Source: Tindallia sp. MSAO_Bac2
GTDB lineage: Bacteria > Bacillota > Clostridia > Peptostreptococcales > Tindalliaceae
Assembly (NCBI GenBank): GCA_003838145.1
Contig: QYZZ01000065.1
Span: 1 to 57,196 of the forward strand
Reading direction: 5' to 3'
Length of the DNA: 57,196 nt
Shown here in pieces: positions 43,170 to 52,870 of the stretch; the stretch's first letter is position 1, and each line of letters starts with the position of its first letter. Below the pieces are notes generated by a model. That model ran no database searches. It was not told the origin of the DNA and saw only the letters and a list, made by a program, of their open reading frames with translations. The translations under genes were made by a program, and so were the position numbers.

Positions 43170-44477
43170 CTAATCAATTTTTCTGACCACAATCCTGCGT
43201 CCCTCCATGCTTATCACTTTCACGCGGGTTCCCTGTTCAAGGTAAACCCCCTCAGATACTGCATCAATCCGTTCTCCATCAATTTCCACTGTGCCGGATG
43301 GACGCAAATAACTTGTCACAACTCCTTCTTTACCTTTCAGTTCCTCCTTTCGCTCCGTACTGATATAACCTGAATCCGACGTCATCTTTGTTCCAAGAGT
43401 CAGCCGATCAAAGTAACTGCTTTTAGGTGCATACTTCAAAATAATGATCAGCGCAATAATGGACATTACCAGGGCAACAATCAATGATACCACAGCAATT
43501 CCTGTAGTACTTGATGCCATTACAACGCTGGCTATAATGAGTGCCAGACCACCAAGCCCTGCAATGCCAAATCCGGGAGCCATAGCCTCTATAGCTAATA
43601 GCGCAATAGCAGCCAAAAACACAAGAATAACAGCTAACCCTGTATTTCCCGCTAAAATACCACCACCAAAATACAAAGAAAAAGCAATTAAGCTAATAGT
43701 TCCTCCAACACCAAATCCAGCTGTCATAATCTCAATAATCAGCCCGACCATACCCAGTGATAATAGAATAGGAGCAACCATAGAGCTGGTTAGTACTTGA
43801 GCAATACGAACAGCCCGGCTGATTTCCATTTCGATGGTGTTAGCATCACTTAATTCCATAACAGCCAACACTTCACTGACTCCTCGGGCTGTATAATCTG
43901 ATAAACCCAGTTCTAATGCTTCAGCTGCTGTTAAGTTCAACAGCTCTCCTTCATCGACAACATTTTCAATAACAATCCGCTGATCTGCCATTGCTGCAAT
44001 CAGTTCCGGATCGCGTCCTTTTTCCTGTGCTACAGAGCGAAGCTCACCAGTCCAGGCGGATAATGCTTTTTCTGTATCTGGTATGGTTTCTGCTGAACCG
44101 ATATTACTACCAGGAGCCATGGTTACATAGTCTGCAGATATAGTAAGAAGCACACCGGCAGAAATAGCTCTTGGAGACACAAAGGAGGCAGTGGTTACAG
44201 GAACTTCCATAATCATTTCGCTGATATTCTCCGCACTGTCTACTCGTCCACCATAGGTGTCTATCAGAAAAATAATCCCCTTCAGGTCCGGATCATCCAT
44301 CGCCGTCGAAATTGAAACAGCCGCAAACTGTTCCATAGCAGGACCAACTTCCCCTTCAAGGGGAACAATGTATACATTTCCATTACTCTGAGCTCCGGAA
44401 ACTAAGGTTAGTAACAGGAAAATCATTAGTGCTGCCAGAATGATTCTATTACAACGTCTAATACTATTTTTGTGCAC
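43170..44477 (-). CDS. nfeD: NfeD-family membrane serine protease
   Basis: 435 aa. Signal peptide or anchor (about 8-30), a ClpP-like protease domain with LIDTYGGRVDSAENI, PRAISAGVLLTISADYV (nucleophile Ser) and MAPGSNIGSAE, then membrane helices (about 230-355) and a C-terminal NfeD OB domain (GKEGVVTSYLRPSGTVEIDG). Long NfeD proteins are commonly encoded with flotillin or stomatin genes, as here with floA. GTG 44477 has AAGGGG 6 bases before it; the frame opens at 44501. Confidence 0.92.
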   Translation of the reverse strand: MHKNSIRRCNRIILAALMIFLLLTLVSGAQSNGNVYIVPLEGEVGPAMEQFAAVSISTAMDDPDLKGIIFLIDTYGGRVDSAENISEMIMEVPVTTASFVSPRAISAGVLLTISADYVTMAPGSNIGSAETIPDTEKALSAWTGELRSVAQEKGRDPELIAAMADQRIVIENVVDEGELLNLTAAEALELGLSDYTARGVSEVLAVMELSDANTIEMEISRAVRIAQVLTSSMVAPILLSLGMVGLIIEIMTAGFGVGGTISLIAFSLYFGGGILAGNTGLAVILVFLAAIALLAIEAMAPGFGIAGLGGLALIIASVVMASSTTGIAVVSLIVALVMSIIALIIILKYAPKSSYFDRLTLGTKMTSDSGYISTERKEELKGKEGVVTSYLRPSGTVEIDGERIDAVSEGVYLEQGTRVKVISMEGRRIVVRKID

Positions 44478-44576
44478 TATGAACCCCTTCTTTCTTTGCA
44501 TTAAAGTATTGCCTCAAAAATAACTCCATTATTATTATATCTTTCTTAGGAGAATTTAACCAGAATTTATGTATTT

Positions 44577-44601
44577 AAAAACCCGGCAGAGCCGGGTTTT
44601 T
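44577..44601 (-). terminator. Terminator after yqeY
   Basis: Perfect 11-bp arms AAAAACCCGGC / GCCGGGTTTTT with a 3-base loop, four bases past the yqeY stop. It works on either strand by sequence; its place fits minus-strand use. Confidence 0.9.
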
Positions 44602-44605
44602 ATTA

Positions 44606-45049
44606 TTATTGGAGCTTTTGGCGCACCAGCTGACTGACAATTTTACCGTCTGCTTTACCTTTAGTATCCGCCATGACTTTGTTCATCACAGCTCCCATAT
44701 CTTTCATGGATTCAGCACCGGTTTCATCAATCGCATTTTGAATAGACTGCAGTATTTCTTCTTCTGTCAGCGGCTCCGGAAGATAAGATTCCAAAATTGA
44801 TATTTCTTCTTTTGTCTGTTCCACTAAGTCTTCTCTTCCAGCACTCTTAAAGGATTCGAGTGCATCATTTCGCTGCTTGACCTGCTTCATAATAATCTGC
44901 AGCACATCTTCGTCAGATAGTTCTTTGCGTTCATCAACCTCGATTTGCTTTACGGAGGAACGAATCATAGTTATTACATTTTTCCGTGTAAGCTCTTTAT
45001 TTTTCATAGCTGTTTTTAGATCTTCAGCCAAATGATCTTTAAGAGACAT
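44606..45049 (-). CDS. yqeY: GatB/YqeY domain protein
   Basis: 147 aa single YqeY domain, related to the tRNA-binding tail of GatB: TAMKNKELTRKNVITMIRS, LPEPLTEEEI and KGKADGKIVSQLVRQ. Its exact function is unsettled; linkage to rpsU is widespread in Firmicutes and seen here. CAGGTGA precedes ATG 45049. Confidence 0.92.
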   Translation of the reverse strand: MSLKDHLAEDLKTAMKNKELTRKNVITMIRSSVKQIEVDERKELSDEDVLQIIMKQVKQRNDALESFKSAGREDLVEQTKEEISILESYLPEPLTEEEILQSIQNAIDETGAESMKDMGAVMNKVMADTKGKADGKIVSQLVRQKLQ

Positions 45050-45085
45050 AATCTTCACCTGACTCTTCCGTTTCGATTATTCTTA

Positions 45086-45268
45086 TCAATACTTCTTAGC
45101 ATTCTTTCTTCTTGCCGCTTCAGACTTCTTCTTACGACGAACACTGGGTTTTTCATAGTGCTCTTTTTTCCGCGCATCTGATAAAACCCCGGATTTCGCG
45201 CACTGACGTTTAAAGCGACGAAGAGCGTTGTCCAATGATTCATTATCTTTCACTTTAATCTCTGACAT
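45086..45268 (-). CDS. rpsU: 30S ribosomal protein bS21
   Basis: 60 aa, very basic: [19 protein letters not shown] at the start and [17 protein letters not shown] at the end, typical S21. It aids mRNA pairing with the anti-Shine-Dalgarno region. GGAGGGAG is 7 bases before ATG 45268. A long frame to 45430 crosses the promoter and leader hairpins and is not coding. Transcribed with yqeY. Confidence 0.96.
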   Translation of the reverse strand: MSEIKVKDNESLDNALRRFKRQCAKSGVLSDARKKEHYEKPSVRRKKKSEAARRKNAKKY

Positions 45269-45290
45269 TGACTTCTCCCTCCCTCCGCTT

Positions 45291-45329
45291 GCACAAGCAT
45301 GTGCGTAATTCATGACAGAATGTCTGTCA
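45291..45329 (-). promoter_or_regulatory. Paired hairpins in the rpsU leader
   Basis: Two small inverted repeats lie between the rpsU promoter and its ribosome site: TGACAGA-ATG-TCTGTCA (45313-45329) and GCACA-AGCA-TGTGC (45291-45304), 8 bases apart. The second ends just before the Shine-Dalgarno sequence. This could be an autoregulatory ribosomal-protein leader; I know of no named motif matching it. Confidence 0.4.
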
Positions 45330-45360
45330 GCCTTGCATTCGAGTTGATTGAACACGTTCC

Positions 45361-45389
45361 AATTATAACCTATATGTGTTTTTAATGCA
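45361..45389 (-). promoter_or_regulatory. Promoter of rpsU-yqeY
   Basis: Minus-strand TTGCAT (45384-45389), 17-base spacer and TATAAT (45361-45366), in the gap after the HIT gene. The leader is about 85 bases. Confidence 0.8.
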
Positions 45390-45398
45390 ACAAAGATT

Positions 45399-45746
45399 TT
45401 ATCCGGGCGGCCATTGCATAGAGCGACCACCTAATAAGTGAAAATGCAAGTGCCCTACGGTCTGACCACCGTTTTGGCCACAATTACTTACGACTCTGTA
45501 TCCTTCTTCTTTTAACCCTTGCTGTGTCACCAATTCCTGAATACAGAGAAAAATTTCCGGTATCATACTCTCATAGTCTTTCTCTTCAAGTTCATTTAAT
45601 GACTCTACATGTTCTTTGGGAATTACAAGTATGTGAGTTGGTGCAACCGGTGCCACATCACGAAATGCTATTATTTTTTCGTTTTCAAACACTATTTCCG
45701 ATGACAGTTCTTTTCTTGCTATTTTGCAAAATATACACTGATCCAA
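45399..45746 (-). CDS. HIT-family (HinT-like) nucleotide hydrolase
   Basis: 115 aa purine nucleoside phosphoramidase type. [10 protein letters not shown] has the N-terminal zinc-type cysteines, and [10 protein letters not shown] is the histidine triad. GGAGG abuts a GTG at 45755 but lies 8 bases before TTG 45746, which gives the usual MDxCIFCKI start, so I take TTG. It lies between mtaB and rpsU. Confidence 0.92.
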   Translation of the reverse strand: MDQCIFCKIARKELSSEIVFENEKIIAFRDVAPVAPTHILVIPKEHVESLNELEEKDYESMIPEIFLCIQELVTQQGLKEEGYRVVSNCGQNGGQTVGHLHFHLLGGRSMQWPPG

Positions 45747-45799
45747 CAGGAACACCTCCGATATTTATATTTTTTCCTCCATAAAAATATAATTCAACA

Positions 45800-47140
45800 T
45801 CAATCACAAATTTCCTGCTTTTCTTTGTCATAAATTATATTTCCGAATAAATAATCATCCTGCTGATGACTAATATAAACTAACCTCATTTTTTTCAGAC
45901 AGTCTTTATCTGAAACTACTTTGACTTTCAGGTATTCAGCTGTATGACCGATCATAAGGCTGGGATCTTCGGAGCTTGTCTGTTCAAAAATTACTTTAAC
46001 CGTTTTTCCAACAAAACGTTTCATATACTCGCTTTTATTTTTTTCGACAATTTCATGAAGTATTTCGCTTCTTTCTCTCTTTATGTTTTCTGATATCTGA
46101 TTTGGATCTTCTGCAGCCTTTGTTCCTTTCCTGGGAGAATACTTAAATATGTGAACTTCACTGAATCCATTCTCATCCAAAAAGCGGCAGGTTTCTTTAA
46201 ATTCCTTTTCTGTTTCTCCCGGAAAACCAGTAATAATGTCGGTGGTAATGGCAGAATCCGGGTCGTGTTTTCTTATTTCCTTCAAGATATCTTTATATTT
46301 ATTTGTATCATATTGTCGATTCATTTTTTTTAAAATGCGATCCGAACCACTTTGCAAAGAAAGATGAAAATGATGACACAGTTTATTGCAACTCATCAGT
46401 TTTGCAACAGTTTCCGAATTAAACCATGCAGGATCAAGAGATCCAAGTCGAATTCTTTTAAGGGAATTTATACCATCAATCTTTTTCAGCAAGCCAAGCA
46501 GGGCCTCCGGTTCCATTTTATCTTTACCGAAAGAGGTCAGATGAATTCCTGTCAAAACAACTTCCTGATATCCTTTATTAACCAGATTCTTTACCTCGTC
46601 AATAATTTCATCTGTTCTTCTGCTCCTCACCGGACCACGTGCATACGGAATAATACAGTAGCTGCAGTACTGATTACAACCGTCCTGGATTTTAACATAT
46701 GCACGAGTCATATCCGATTGTTTCTCAATGCTTATAGGCTCATAAAAATGCTCTTTATCATAGCAGTTAACATCAACGGTTTTTTCTGCACTTTTCATAG
46801 CGGATTCTACCGCATCCACGATCCTATGTCGATTCCGAGTTCCAAGAATCACATCTACGCCGTCAATGCTTTCCACTTCTTCAGGTTCAAGTTGAGAATA
46901 GCAACCAACCACCGCAATAATGGCATTTGGATTTTTTTTGAGCGCTCTTCTGATCAACTGCCGAGATTTTTTATCTCCTGTATGGGTAACCGTGCAGGTA
47001 TTAATAACAAAAACATCTGTCTCATCTGTCTCATCAACAGCTCTGTACCCTTCTTTTTCAAACATCTCCAGCATAGCCTGTGTTTCGTACTGGTTAACTT
47101 TACAACCCAAAGTACTGATAGCAACTTTTTTATGGCTCAT
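45800..47140 (-). CDS. mtaB: tRNA t6A37 methylthiotransferase MtaB
   Basis: 446 aa radical SAM enzyme adding a methylthio group to t6A37 of ANN-decoding tRNAs. N-terminal cluster cysteines lie in STLGCKVNQYE, INTCTVT and VGCYSQ; the radical SAM motif is CNQYCSYC; a TRAM domain ends the protein (about 375-440). The STLGCKVNQ start is typical of MtaB rather than MiaB or RimO. GGAAAG precedes the ATG. In the 167-base gap upstream, after rsmE, I see no terminator. Confidence 0.95.
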   Translation of the reverse strand: MSHKKVAISTLGCKVNQYETQAMLEMFEKEGYRAVDETDETDVFVINTCTVTHTGDKKSRQLIRRALKKNPNAIIAVVGCYSQLEPEEVESIDGVDVILGTRNRHRIVDAVESAMKSAEKTVDVNCYDKEHFYEPISIEKQSDMTRAYVKIQDGCNQYCSYCIIPYARGPVRSRRTDEIIDEVKNLVNKGYQEVVLTGIHLTSFGKDKMEPEALLGLLKKIDGINSLKRIRLGSLDPAWFNSETVAKLMSCNKLCHHFHLSLQSGSDRILKKMNRQYDTNKYKDILKEIRKHDPDSAITTDIITGFPGETEKEFKETCRFLDENGFSEVHIFKYSPRKGTKAAEDPNQISENIKRERSEILHEIVEKNKSEYMKRFVGKTVKVIFEQTSSEDPSLMIGHTAEYLKVKVVSDKDCLKKMRLVYISHQQDDYLFGNIIYDKEKQEICD

Positions 47141-47307
47141 ATTTTTCTTTCCTTCCTAAGTTTATATTCCTCTCCATTTTAGTCTTCTACAGCGTTACCT
47201 TCAAAACCCATTATTATCGATATTTTTTCACTTGTTTTGTAAAACTTGATTGTTTAAACAACATACTTAATTCAAGCCATATGAATGATAATGTTTCCTC
47301 TCATTTC

Positions 47308-48063
47308 TTATATCTCCATTTCATAGAGCAGAATCGAAAGAAGTACTATTCCCGCTGTTTCCGTCCTCAGGATTCTCGGTCCCAGCCCTACTATATTCAC
47401 ACCCGCATCTAAAGCTAACTTGATCTCATGATCATCAAACCCACCTTCAGGTCCAATCCATATTCCAAAATTTGAGTACTTTTCAATGCTTATCTCGGAT
47501 AACAGTTTTTTGACCGAAGTGTCAGATTCCAACTCATAGGCTAAGAAATGAAGAGATCCGTCGTTTTGATCTATATGTTCAGAAACCGCTTTTGCGTAAC
47601 TAACCGGCGGATAAACAGTCGGCAAGGCAAACCGTTTGCATTGTTTTGCTGCTTCCTCAGCTATTTTTTGCCATCGCTGCCTCTTTTTGTCAGTGTCCTT
47701 TTCTTTCAATTGTACCACCGTATATTCCGTAATAACCGGTATAATGTTGTCGATTCCCAATTCCACAGATTTTTGTATGATAAAATCCATCTTGCTTCCT
47801 TTTGCTATTCCCTGGTATAAGGTTCTTGTAGCGTTAAGTTTTTCCTGTGACGACATTTCTTCAATAATACGTACTACAACAAGGTCATTTTCCAAACTGG
47901 TTATCTGAGTTAAATAACCTTTACCCGAGCCATCTGCCACTGATATTTTTTCTTTTTCCTTGAGCCGCAAGGATTTTTGGATATGCTTAACATCTTCTCC
48001 CAAAATATGAATTGTATTGTTTTCTAAATTAATATTTTGGGGATCTGCAAAAAAGTGATGCAT
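47308..48063 (-). CDS. rsmE: 16S rRNA m3U1498 methyltransferase RsmE
   Basis: 251 aa SPOUT methyltransferase. N-terminal PUA-like part (MHHFFAD..., HIQKSLRLKEKEKI) and the knot with WIGPEGGFDDHE and LGPRILRTETAGI. GGAGTTG precedes the ATG. A TATAAT lies just upstream at 48089-48094, behind the prmA terminator, so it may also have its own promoter. Confidence 0.95.
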   Translation of the reverse strand: MHHFFADPQNINLENNTIHILGEDVKHIQKSLRLKEKEKISVADGSGKGYLTQITSLENDLVVVRIIEEMSSQEKLNATRTLYQGIAKGSKMDFIIQKSVELGIDNIIPVITEYTVVQLKEKDTDKKRQRWQKIAEEAAKQCKRFALPTVYPPVSYAKAVSEHIDQNDGSLHFLAYELESDTSVKKLLSEISIEKYSNFGIWIGPEGGFDDHEIKLALDAGVNIVGLGPRILRTETAGIVLLSILLYEMEI

Positions 48064-48104
48064 CCCAGATCAACTCCATTCCTTTTTTATTATACCATTA
48101 AAAA

Positions 48105-48125
48105 AAGGCCTTTGATCAAGGCCTT
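48105..48125 (-). terminator. Terminator at the end of prmA
   Basis: Two copies of the palindromic AAGGCCTT (48105-48112 and 48118-48125) pair as an 8-bp stem, followed on the minus strand by TTTTT. The hairpin includes the last codons and stop of prmA. Confidence 0.7.
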
Positions 48126-49063
48126 TTCGGTGCTTTTGCAGTAATGGATATCCACTCACCCTTGCTGCGTACTTCAATGATCTCCAAGCCTGCTTTTTCA
48201 ATTGCACTTTCGACTTCTCTTTGTTTATCCCTGATAATACCAGAGGAAATCCATATGCCGTCAGGCTTGAGATACTTAAGAATCCCAGGGCACATTTTTA
48301 TAATAATTTCCGCAATAATATTTGATACAATCAAATCTCCCGGCTGCACCAATACATCCATTAAATTGCCTTCGTAAACTTCCACCTGTTCTTCAACTTT
48401 ATTTAGGGCTACATTTTCCCTGGATATCTTAACTGCTAAAGTGTCCAAATCGACTCCAATAACTTTTTTAGCTCCCAGTAAAGCAGCAGCAACAGAAAGT
48501 ATTCCACTGCCGCATCCGATATCATAAACAAGTTGATCCTTTTCCACATATTTTTCTAATTCTTCTATGCAAAGAGAAGTTGTTTCATGAGTTCCTGTCC
48601 CAAAGGCCATTCCCGGATCAATTTCCAGTACAAGCTCTTTGTCTGCAGCAGTATAAGCTTCCCAACTGGGTTTTATAACAATTAAATTTCCAGGCTTAAG
48701 AGGCTTAAAATGTTTCTTCCATTCATTGCTCCAATCCATTTCATCGACTGCCGATACCGTGACCTTGCCAAGTCCTATATCAAGCCCATATTGGGGCAGG
48801 TAATCAACAGATTTTCGAATCAGATCCACCTGGTCCATTACATTCGTTGTTTCCGGCAGGTAACCTTTAACCACCGCTCCTTCCAGATACGTATCAGCTA
48901 AGGTTTCATCAATTAGTTCCCAGGAGTTCTCTTCCTTTTGGAGCATTTCCAGATCCCGGATATCTTCGATGGCAACACCGGTAACTCCGGCATCATACAA
49001 TATATTTGATACCGCCTCTACTGCACCGGATGTTGTCTGAATCGATATTTCTATCCATTTCAT
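48116..49063 (-). CDS. prmA: Ribosomal protein L11 methyltransferase PrmA
   Basis: 315 aa. An N-terminal substrate-recognition part (WIEISIQTTSGAVEAVSNIL) precedes the SAM core: DPGMAFGTGTHETT, VYDIGCGSGILSVAAALLGA, GVDLDTLA and VSNIIAEII. GGGAGG precedes ATG 49063, which lies before the dnaJ stop, so the genes overlap by the ribosome-site region. Last gene of the heat-shock transcript. Confidence 0.95.
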   Translation of the reverse strand: MKWIEISIQTTSGAVEAVSNILYDAGVTGVAIEDIRDLEMLQKEENSWELIDETLADTYLEGAVVKGYLPETTNVMDQVDLIRKSVDYLPQYGLDIGLGKVTVSAVDEMDWSNEWKKHFKPLKPGNLIVIKPSWEAYTAADKELVLEIDPGMAFGTGTHETTSLCIEELEKYVEKDQLVYDIGCGSGILSVAAALLGAKKVIGVDLDTLAVKISRENVALNKVEEQVEVYEGNLMDVLVQPGDLIVSNIIAEIIIKMCPGILKYLKPDGIWISSGIIRDKQREVESAIEKAGLEIIEVRSKGEWISITAKAPKRP

Positions 49064-49094
49064 TTTACTGCCTCCCGTCACCTGACCATCCATA

Positions 49095-50231
49095 TTACTT
49101 AAATGCATCCTTTACTTTTTCAAAGAATGATTTTCTCTGTTCATGAGAGCTTTCACTGCCTTCTGCGGCAAATTCTTTTAGTAATTCTTTCTGCTTGTCG
49201 GTTAGATTTTTTGGTATTTCTACGATAACTTTGACATACTGATCCCCTTTTCCAAGTCCACGAGGACTCGGGACTCCTTTGCCTTTCATCCGGAAAACAG
49301 TTCCGCTTTGGGTGCCTTCAGGGATCTTATGCTTTACCTTCCCTTCAAGAGTAGGTACATCAATGGTATCACCCAGCGTGGCCTGAACAAAAGTGATTGG
49401 AATGTCGCACATAATATGTTGGCCTTCCCTGACAAAAATAGAATGTGGTTTGACAGTAAACACTACATACAAATCTCCCGGAGGGCCGCCTTTTTCGCCA
49501 GGTGATCCCTCTCCAGCCAGTGAAATCATGGAGCCGTTATCTACTCCGGCAGGTATATTCACTTTCAGTTTTTTCTCTTTTTTAACTTTTCCGCTGCCAC
49601 CACAGGTTTTGCAGGGATTTTCTACTACCTTACCTTCTCCATGGCAATGATCACAGGGACGAACGTTTAATATTTGTCCTAAGGGCGTTCGTTGAGCAAA
49701 GCGAACCTCACCTGTTCCGTTACAGTGTGAACAGGCTTTTGTATCACTTCCTGGTTCAGCTCCACTCCCGTGACACGAGTCACATGTCTCCATTTTGTTT
49801 ACTTTAATGGTTTTTTCAGCACCAAAAACAGCTTCCTCAAAGGTAATCGTCATTTCATATTTCAGGTCAGCACCTTTTCGGGGACCTCTTCTTCTGGAGG
49901 AGGAAAAACCGCCACCTCCACCAAACATATCAAATATATCACCAAAAATGTCTTCAAAACCACCACCAAAGCCACCGGCTCCACCAAAACCTCCGGCACC
50001 CTGGCCGCTGACGCCATCATATCCAAACTGATCATAGCGTTTGCGTTTATCAGAATCGCTAAGTATTTCATAAGCTTCATTAGCTTCCTTGAATTTTTCT
50101 GCGGCCGTTTGATCATCCGGGTTTCTGTCAGGATGGTACTTCATGGCCATCTTTCGATATGCTTTTTTTACCTCTTCCTGACTTGCATTGCGATCAAGAC
50201 CCAGTATTTCATATACATCTCTTTTCGCCAC
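49095..50231 (-). CDS. dnaJ: Chaperone DnaJ
   Basis: 378 aa Hsp40. J domain 1-70 with the HPD motif (YHPDRNP), a Gly/Phe region (about 75-110), four zinc-finger repeats CxxCxGxG ([32 protein letters not shown]) and the C-terminal substrate domains. It delivers clients to DnaK and stimulates its ATPase. The start is GTG at 50231 behind GGTGGTG. Confidence 0.97.
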   Translation of the reverse strand: MAKRDVYEILGLDRNASQEEVKKAYRKMAMKYHPDRNPDDQTAAEKFKEANEAYEILSDSDKRKRYDQFGYDGVSGQGAGGFGGAGGFGGGFEDIFGDIFDMFGGGGGFSSSRRRGPRKGADLKYEMTITFEEAVFGAEKTIKVNKMETCDSCHGSGAEPGSDTKACSHCNGTGEVRFAQRTPLGQILNVRPCDHCHGEGKVVENPCKTCGGSGKVKKEKKLKVNIPAGVDNGSMISLAGEGSPGEKGGPPGDLYVVFTVKPHSIFVREGQHIMCDIPITFVQATLGDTIDVPTLEGKVKHKIPEGTQSGTVFRMKGKGVPSPRGLGKGDQYVKVIVEIPKNLTDKQKELLKEFAAEGSESSHEQRKSFFEKVKDAFK

Positions 50232-50273
50232 TGTTTCACCACCCTAACCGTACCATTCGTTTATTAAGTACAT

Positions 50274-50316
50274 GCTTCGGCCGCATGCCGAAACCCGGCA
50301 TGCGGCACTTGGAAGC
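50274..50316 (-). other. Strong hairpin between dnaK and dnaJ
   Basis: Perfect 11-bp arms GCCGCATGCCG / CGGCATGCGGC (50280-50306) with a 5-base loop, and an outer 5-bp helix GCTTC/GAAGC. No T run follows, so it is not a classic terminator. It lies in the 89-base dnaK-dnaJ gap and may lower dnaJ expression or stabilise the dnaK message end. Confidence 0.6.
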
Positions 50317-50320
50317 AGGA

Positions 50321-52168
50321 TTATTTGTTTTCCTCTTCGTCCACTTCTTCAAATTCTGCGTCCACTACGTTTTCATCGTCCATTCCAGCTCCCTGCTGTT
50401 CAGCTCCAGGTCCTTGGGCACCTTCCTGCTGTGCAACATTTTCATACATTTTTTCTGAAATTTCGTGGAAAACCTTATTGACGTCTTCAACACCTTGCTT
50501 CATTTTATCAAGATCATCTTCTTCTATCGCTTTTTTCAGTTTATCCACTTCTGCCTGCACTTTGTCTTTTTGGTCTGCTTCTATTTTGTCTTCTACTTCT
50601 TTTAACGTTTTCTCTGTTTGATATACTAAAGAATCCGCCTGGTTTTTCACTTCTATTTTTTCTTTTTTCTGCTTATCTTCTTCAGCAAACTTCTCTGCTT
50701 CTTTTACTTTTTCTTCAATCTCTTCAGGACTCAGGTTAGTAGACGCAGTTATTGTTATCTTTTGCTCTTTACCTGTTCCCAGATCTTTCGCGGTGACATT
50801 CACAATACCGTTGGCATCAATATCAAAGGTAACTTCAATTTGTGGTACACCCCGTGGTGCTGGCGGAATACCACTAAGTTCAAATCTACCAAGAGTTATG
50901 TTGTCTGAAGCCATCGGTCTTTCTCCCTGAAGAACGTGTATATCAACAGACGGCTGGTTGTCAGCTGCAGTGGAGAAGGTCTGACTCTTTTTTGTGGGAA
51001 TGGTCGTATTTCTTTCTATCAGCTGAGTGAAGACGCCACCCAGTGTTTCGATTCCAAGAGAAAGTGGTGTAACGTCCAACAGAAGAACATCTTTTACTTC
51101 ACCTGTCAATACCCCACCCTGAATCGCTGCTCCCAGAGCTACAACTTCGTCCGGATTAACTCCTTTGTGCGGGTCTTTTCCAGTTATTCTTTTTACTGCA
51201 TCCTGTACAGCAGGAATTCTGGTTGATCCTCCTACCAGTATCACCCGATCCAGTTCATTTGCTTGTAAACCCGCATCCGAAAGTGCTTTTTTCATTGGAT
51301 CGACGGTTTTTTCAACCAGATGTGATGTCAGTTCATCAAACTTTGCTCTGGTTACATCTAAATTTAGATGCTTTGGACCTTCATTTGTAGCTGTAATAAA
51401 AGGCAGGTTAATATTCGTGGTCATTGTGCTGGACAGCTCTTTCTTAGCTTTTTCTGCCGCTTCTTTAAGCCTCTGAAGTGCCATTTTGTCTTTTGTCAGG
51501 TCAATTCCTTCCTGTTTTTTAAACTCGCTGGCAATATGCTCTATTAATACCTGATCGAAGTCATCTCCACCAAGGTTGTTGTTACCATTAGTAGCCAGAA
51601 CTTCAAAGACTCCATCTCCCAGCTCCAGAATTGATACGTCAAAAGTTCCTCCACCCAGGTCATAAACAAGAATTTTTTGCTGCTCTTCCACTTTATCCAA
51701 ACCGTAAGCCAGGGATGCGGCAGTCGGTTCGTTAATAATTCTCAGCACATTCATTCCTGCTATTTTACCTGCATCTTTTGTTGCTTGCCTCTGACTGTCA
51801 GTAAAGTATGCCGGTACCGTTACAACAACATCGTTAATTGTTTCGCCAAGATATGCTTCAGCATCCGCTTTTAATTTTTGCAATATCATTGCAGAAATAT
51901 CCTGAGGTGTATATTCTTTTCCATCAATTTTTTCTTTATGCTCAGTTCCCATGTGCCGTTTAATAGACTGTATTGTTTTTTCAGAATTTGTTACAGCCTG
52001 TCGTTTCGCCGGTTCTCCAACGATCCTTTCTCCTTCTTTTCCAAATGCAACAACAGACGGCGTTGTACGATTTCCTTCGGAATTAGGAATAATAACGGGT
52101 TCTCCACCTTCAAGAACCGCAACGCAAGAATTTGTTGTACCCAAGTCAATACCTATTACTTTAGCCAT
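50321..52168 (-). CDS. dnaK: Chaperone DnaK (Hsp70)
   Basis: 615 aa. ATPase domain with [27 protein letters not shown] and [13 protein letters not shown]; linker [13 protein letters not shown]; substrate domain and helical lid; a Gly/Gln-rich tail ending in acidic residues. It folds and refolds proteins with DnaJ and GrpE. AAGGAGG precedes the ATG. Part of the CIRCE-controlled operon. Confidence 0.98.
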   Translation of the reverse strand: MAKVIGIDLGTTNSCVAVLEGGEPVIIPNSEGNRTTPSVVAFGKEGERIVGEPAKRQAVTNSEKTIQSIKRHMGTEHKEKIDGKEYTPQDISAMILQKLKADAEAYLGETINDVVVTVPAYFTDSQRQATKDAGKIAGMNVLRIINEPTAASLAYGLDKVEEQQKILVYDLGGGTFDVSILELGDGVFEVLATNGNNNLGGDDFDQVLIEHIASEFKKQEGIDLTKDKMALQRLKEAAEKAKKELSSTMTTNINLPFITATNEGPKHLNLDVTRAKFDELTSHLVEKTVDPMKKALSDAGLQANELDRVILVGGSTRIPAVQDAVKRITGKDPHKGVNPDEVVALGAAIQGGVLTGEVKDVLLLDVTPLSLGIETLGGVFTQLIERNTTIPTKKSQTFSTAADNQPSVDIHVLQGERPMASDNITLGRFELSGIPPAPRGVPQIEVTFDIDANGIVNVTAKDLGTGKEQKITITASTNLSPEEIEEKVKEAEKFAEEDKQKKEKIEVKNQADSLVYQTEKTLKEVEDKIEADQKDKVQAEVDKLKKAIEEDDLDKMKQGVEDVNKVFHEISEKMYENVAQQEGAQGPGAEQQGAGMDDENVVDAEFEEVDEEENK

Positions 52169-52214
52169 TTTCTATTCCTCCTTGATGTTTCAATAATACA
52201 TGAATTTACTTTGC

Positions 52215-52790
52215 TTATTTATATACTTTAACCATCGCAGGTCTCAAAACCCGTTCTTCGATGGTATATCCCCTCTGAAGTACCTGTGCTACTGTTTCTT
52301 TAAGTTCATCCTGCTCACAAGGTTCCGTCATAACTGCATGGTGTTTATTCATATCGAATTCGCAACCTTCTGCCGCAATAGGCTCAACTCCATGCTTCTT
52401 CAAAACTTCCAGCGTTTGATTGTAAACCATCTCAACGCCCTTGTAAAGACTTTCTTCCTGATCTTCAACAGCATCCAATGCTCTCTCCAGGTTGTCAATT
52501 ACCGGCAAAAGATCCTTCGCCAGGTTTTCGCATCCATATACGTATAAATCTCTCTTCTCTTTTTCCACGCGTCTTTTATAGTTGGTAAATTCAGCCTGAA
52601 GACGCAAGAGTCTCTCATTAAGTTCTTCCTTCTCTTTCAACTCTTCCTCAAGTGATTCCTCCTGAATCTTTGGTTCTTCTTCCACCTGTTGGTCAGTCAC
52701 TGTCTCTTCTTCAGTTTCTTTAGTTTCTTTTGTTTCTTTTGTTTCCATCTGTTTTTCTTCCTCTGATGATTGTTTCTTCTTTTTACTCAA
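52215..52790 (-). CDS. grpE: Nucleotide exchange factor GrpE
   Basis: 191 aa. A disordered acidic N-terminus (runs of KETKE and E) and a long helix lead into the GrpE core: LLRLQAEFTNYKRRVEKEK, LLPVIDNLERAL and a C-terminal VLQRGYTIEERVLRPAMVKV. It exchanges ADP on DnaK. The start is TTG at 52790 with AGGTG 7 bases before it; the frame to 52853 lacks a site. Confidence 0.95.
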   Translation of the reverse strand: MSKKKKQSSEEEKQMETKETKETKETEEETVTDQQVEEEPKIQEESLEEELKEKEELNERLLRLQAEFTNYKRRVEKEKRDLYVYGCENLAKDLLPVIDNLERALDAVEDQEESLYKGVEMVYNQTLEVLKKHGVEPIAAEGCEFDMNKHHAVMTEPCEQDELKETVAQVLQRGYTIEERVLRPAMVKVYK

Positions 52791-52870
52791 TTTCTGACAC
52801 CTGCCTTTTATCGTTAATATACATAAGGATAGTGCAAAGACGAATCTCCGCACCTAGTTTATATAAATTC

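Noticed and set aside
45269-45430. N-terminal extension of rpsU to 45430
   Set aside because: It crosses the rpsU promoter, two leader hairpins and the end of the HIT gene; bS21 starts at 45268.
46352-47182. 276-aa plus-strand ORF
   Set aside because: It is antisense to mtaB, with composition (F, H, I, N rich) of a reverse-frame shadow and no family match.
47162-47307. Small gene between rsmE and mtaB (ends MGFEGNAVED)
   Set aside because: Only 10 codons after the only ATG, with no ribosome site; the frame has a stop shortly before.
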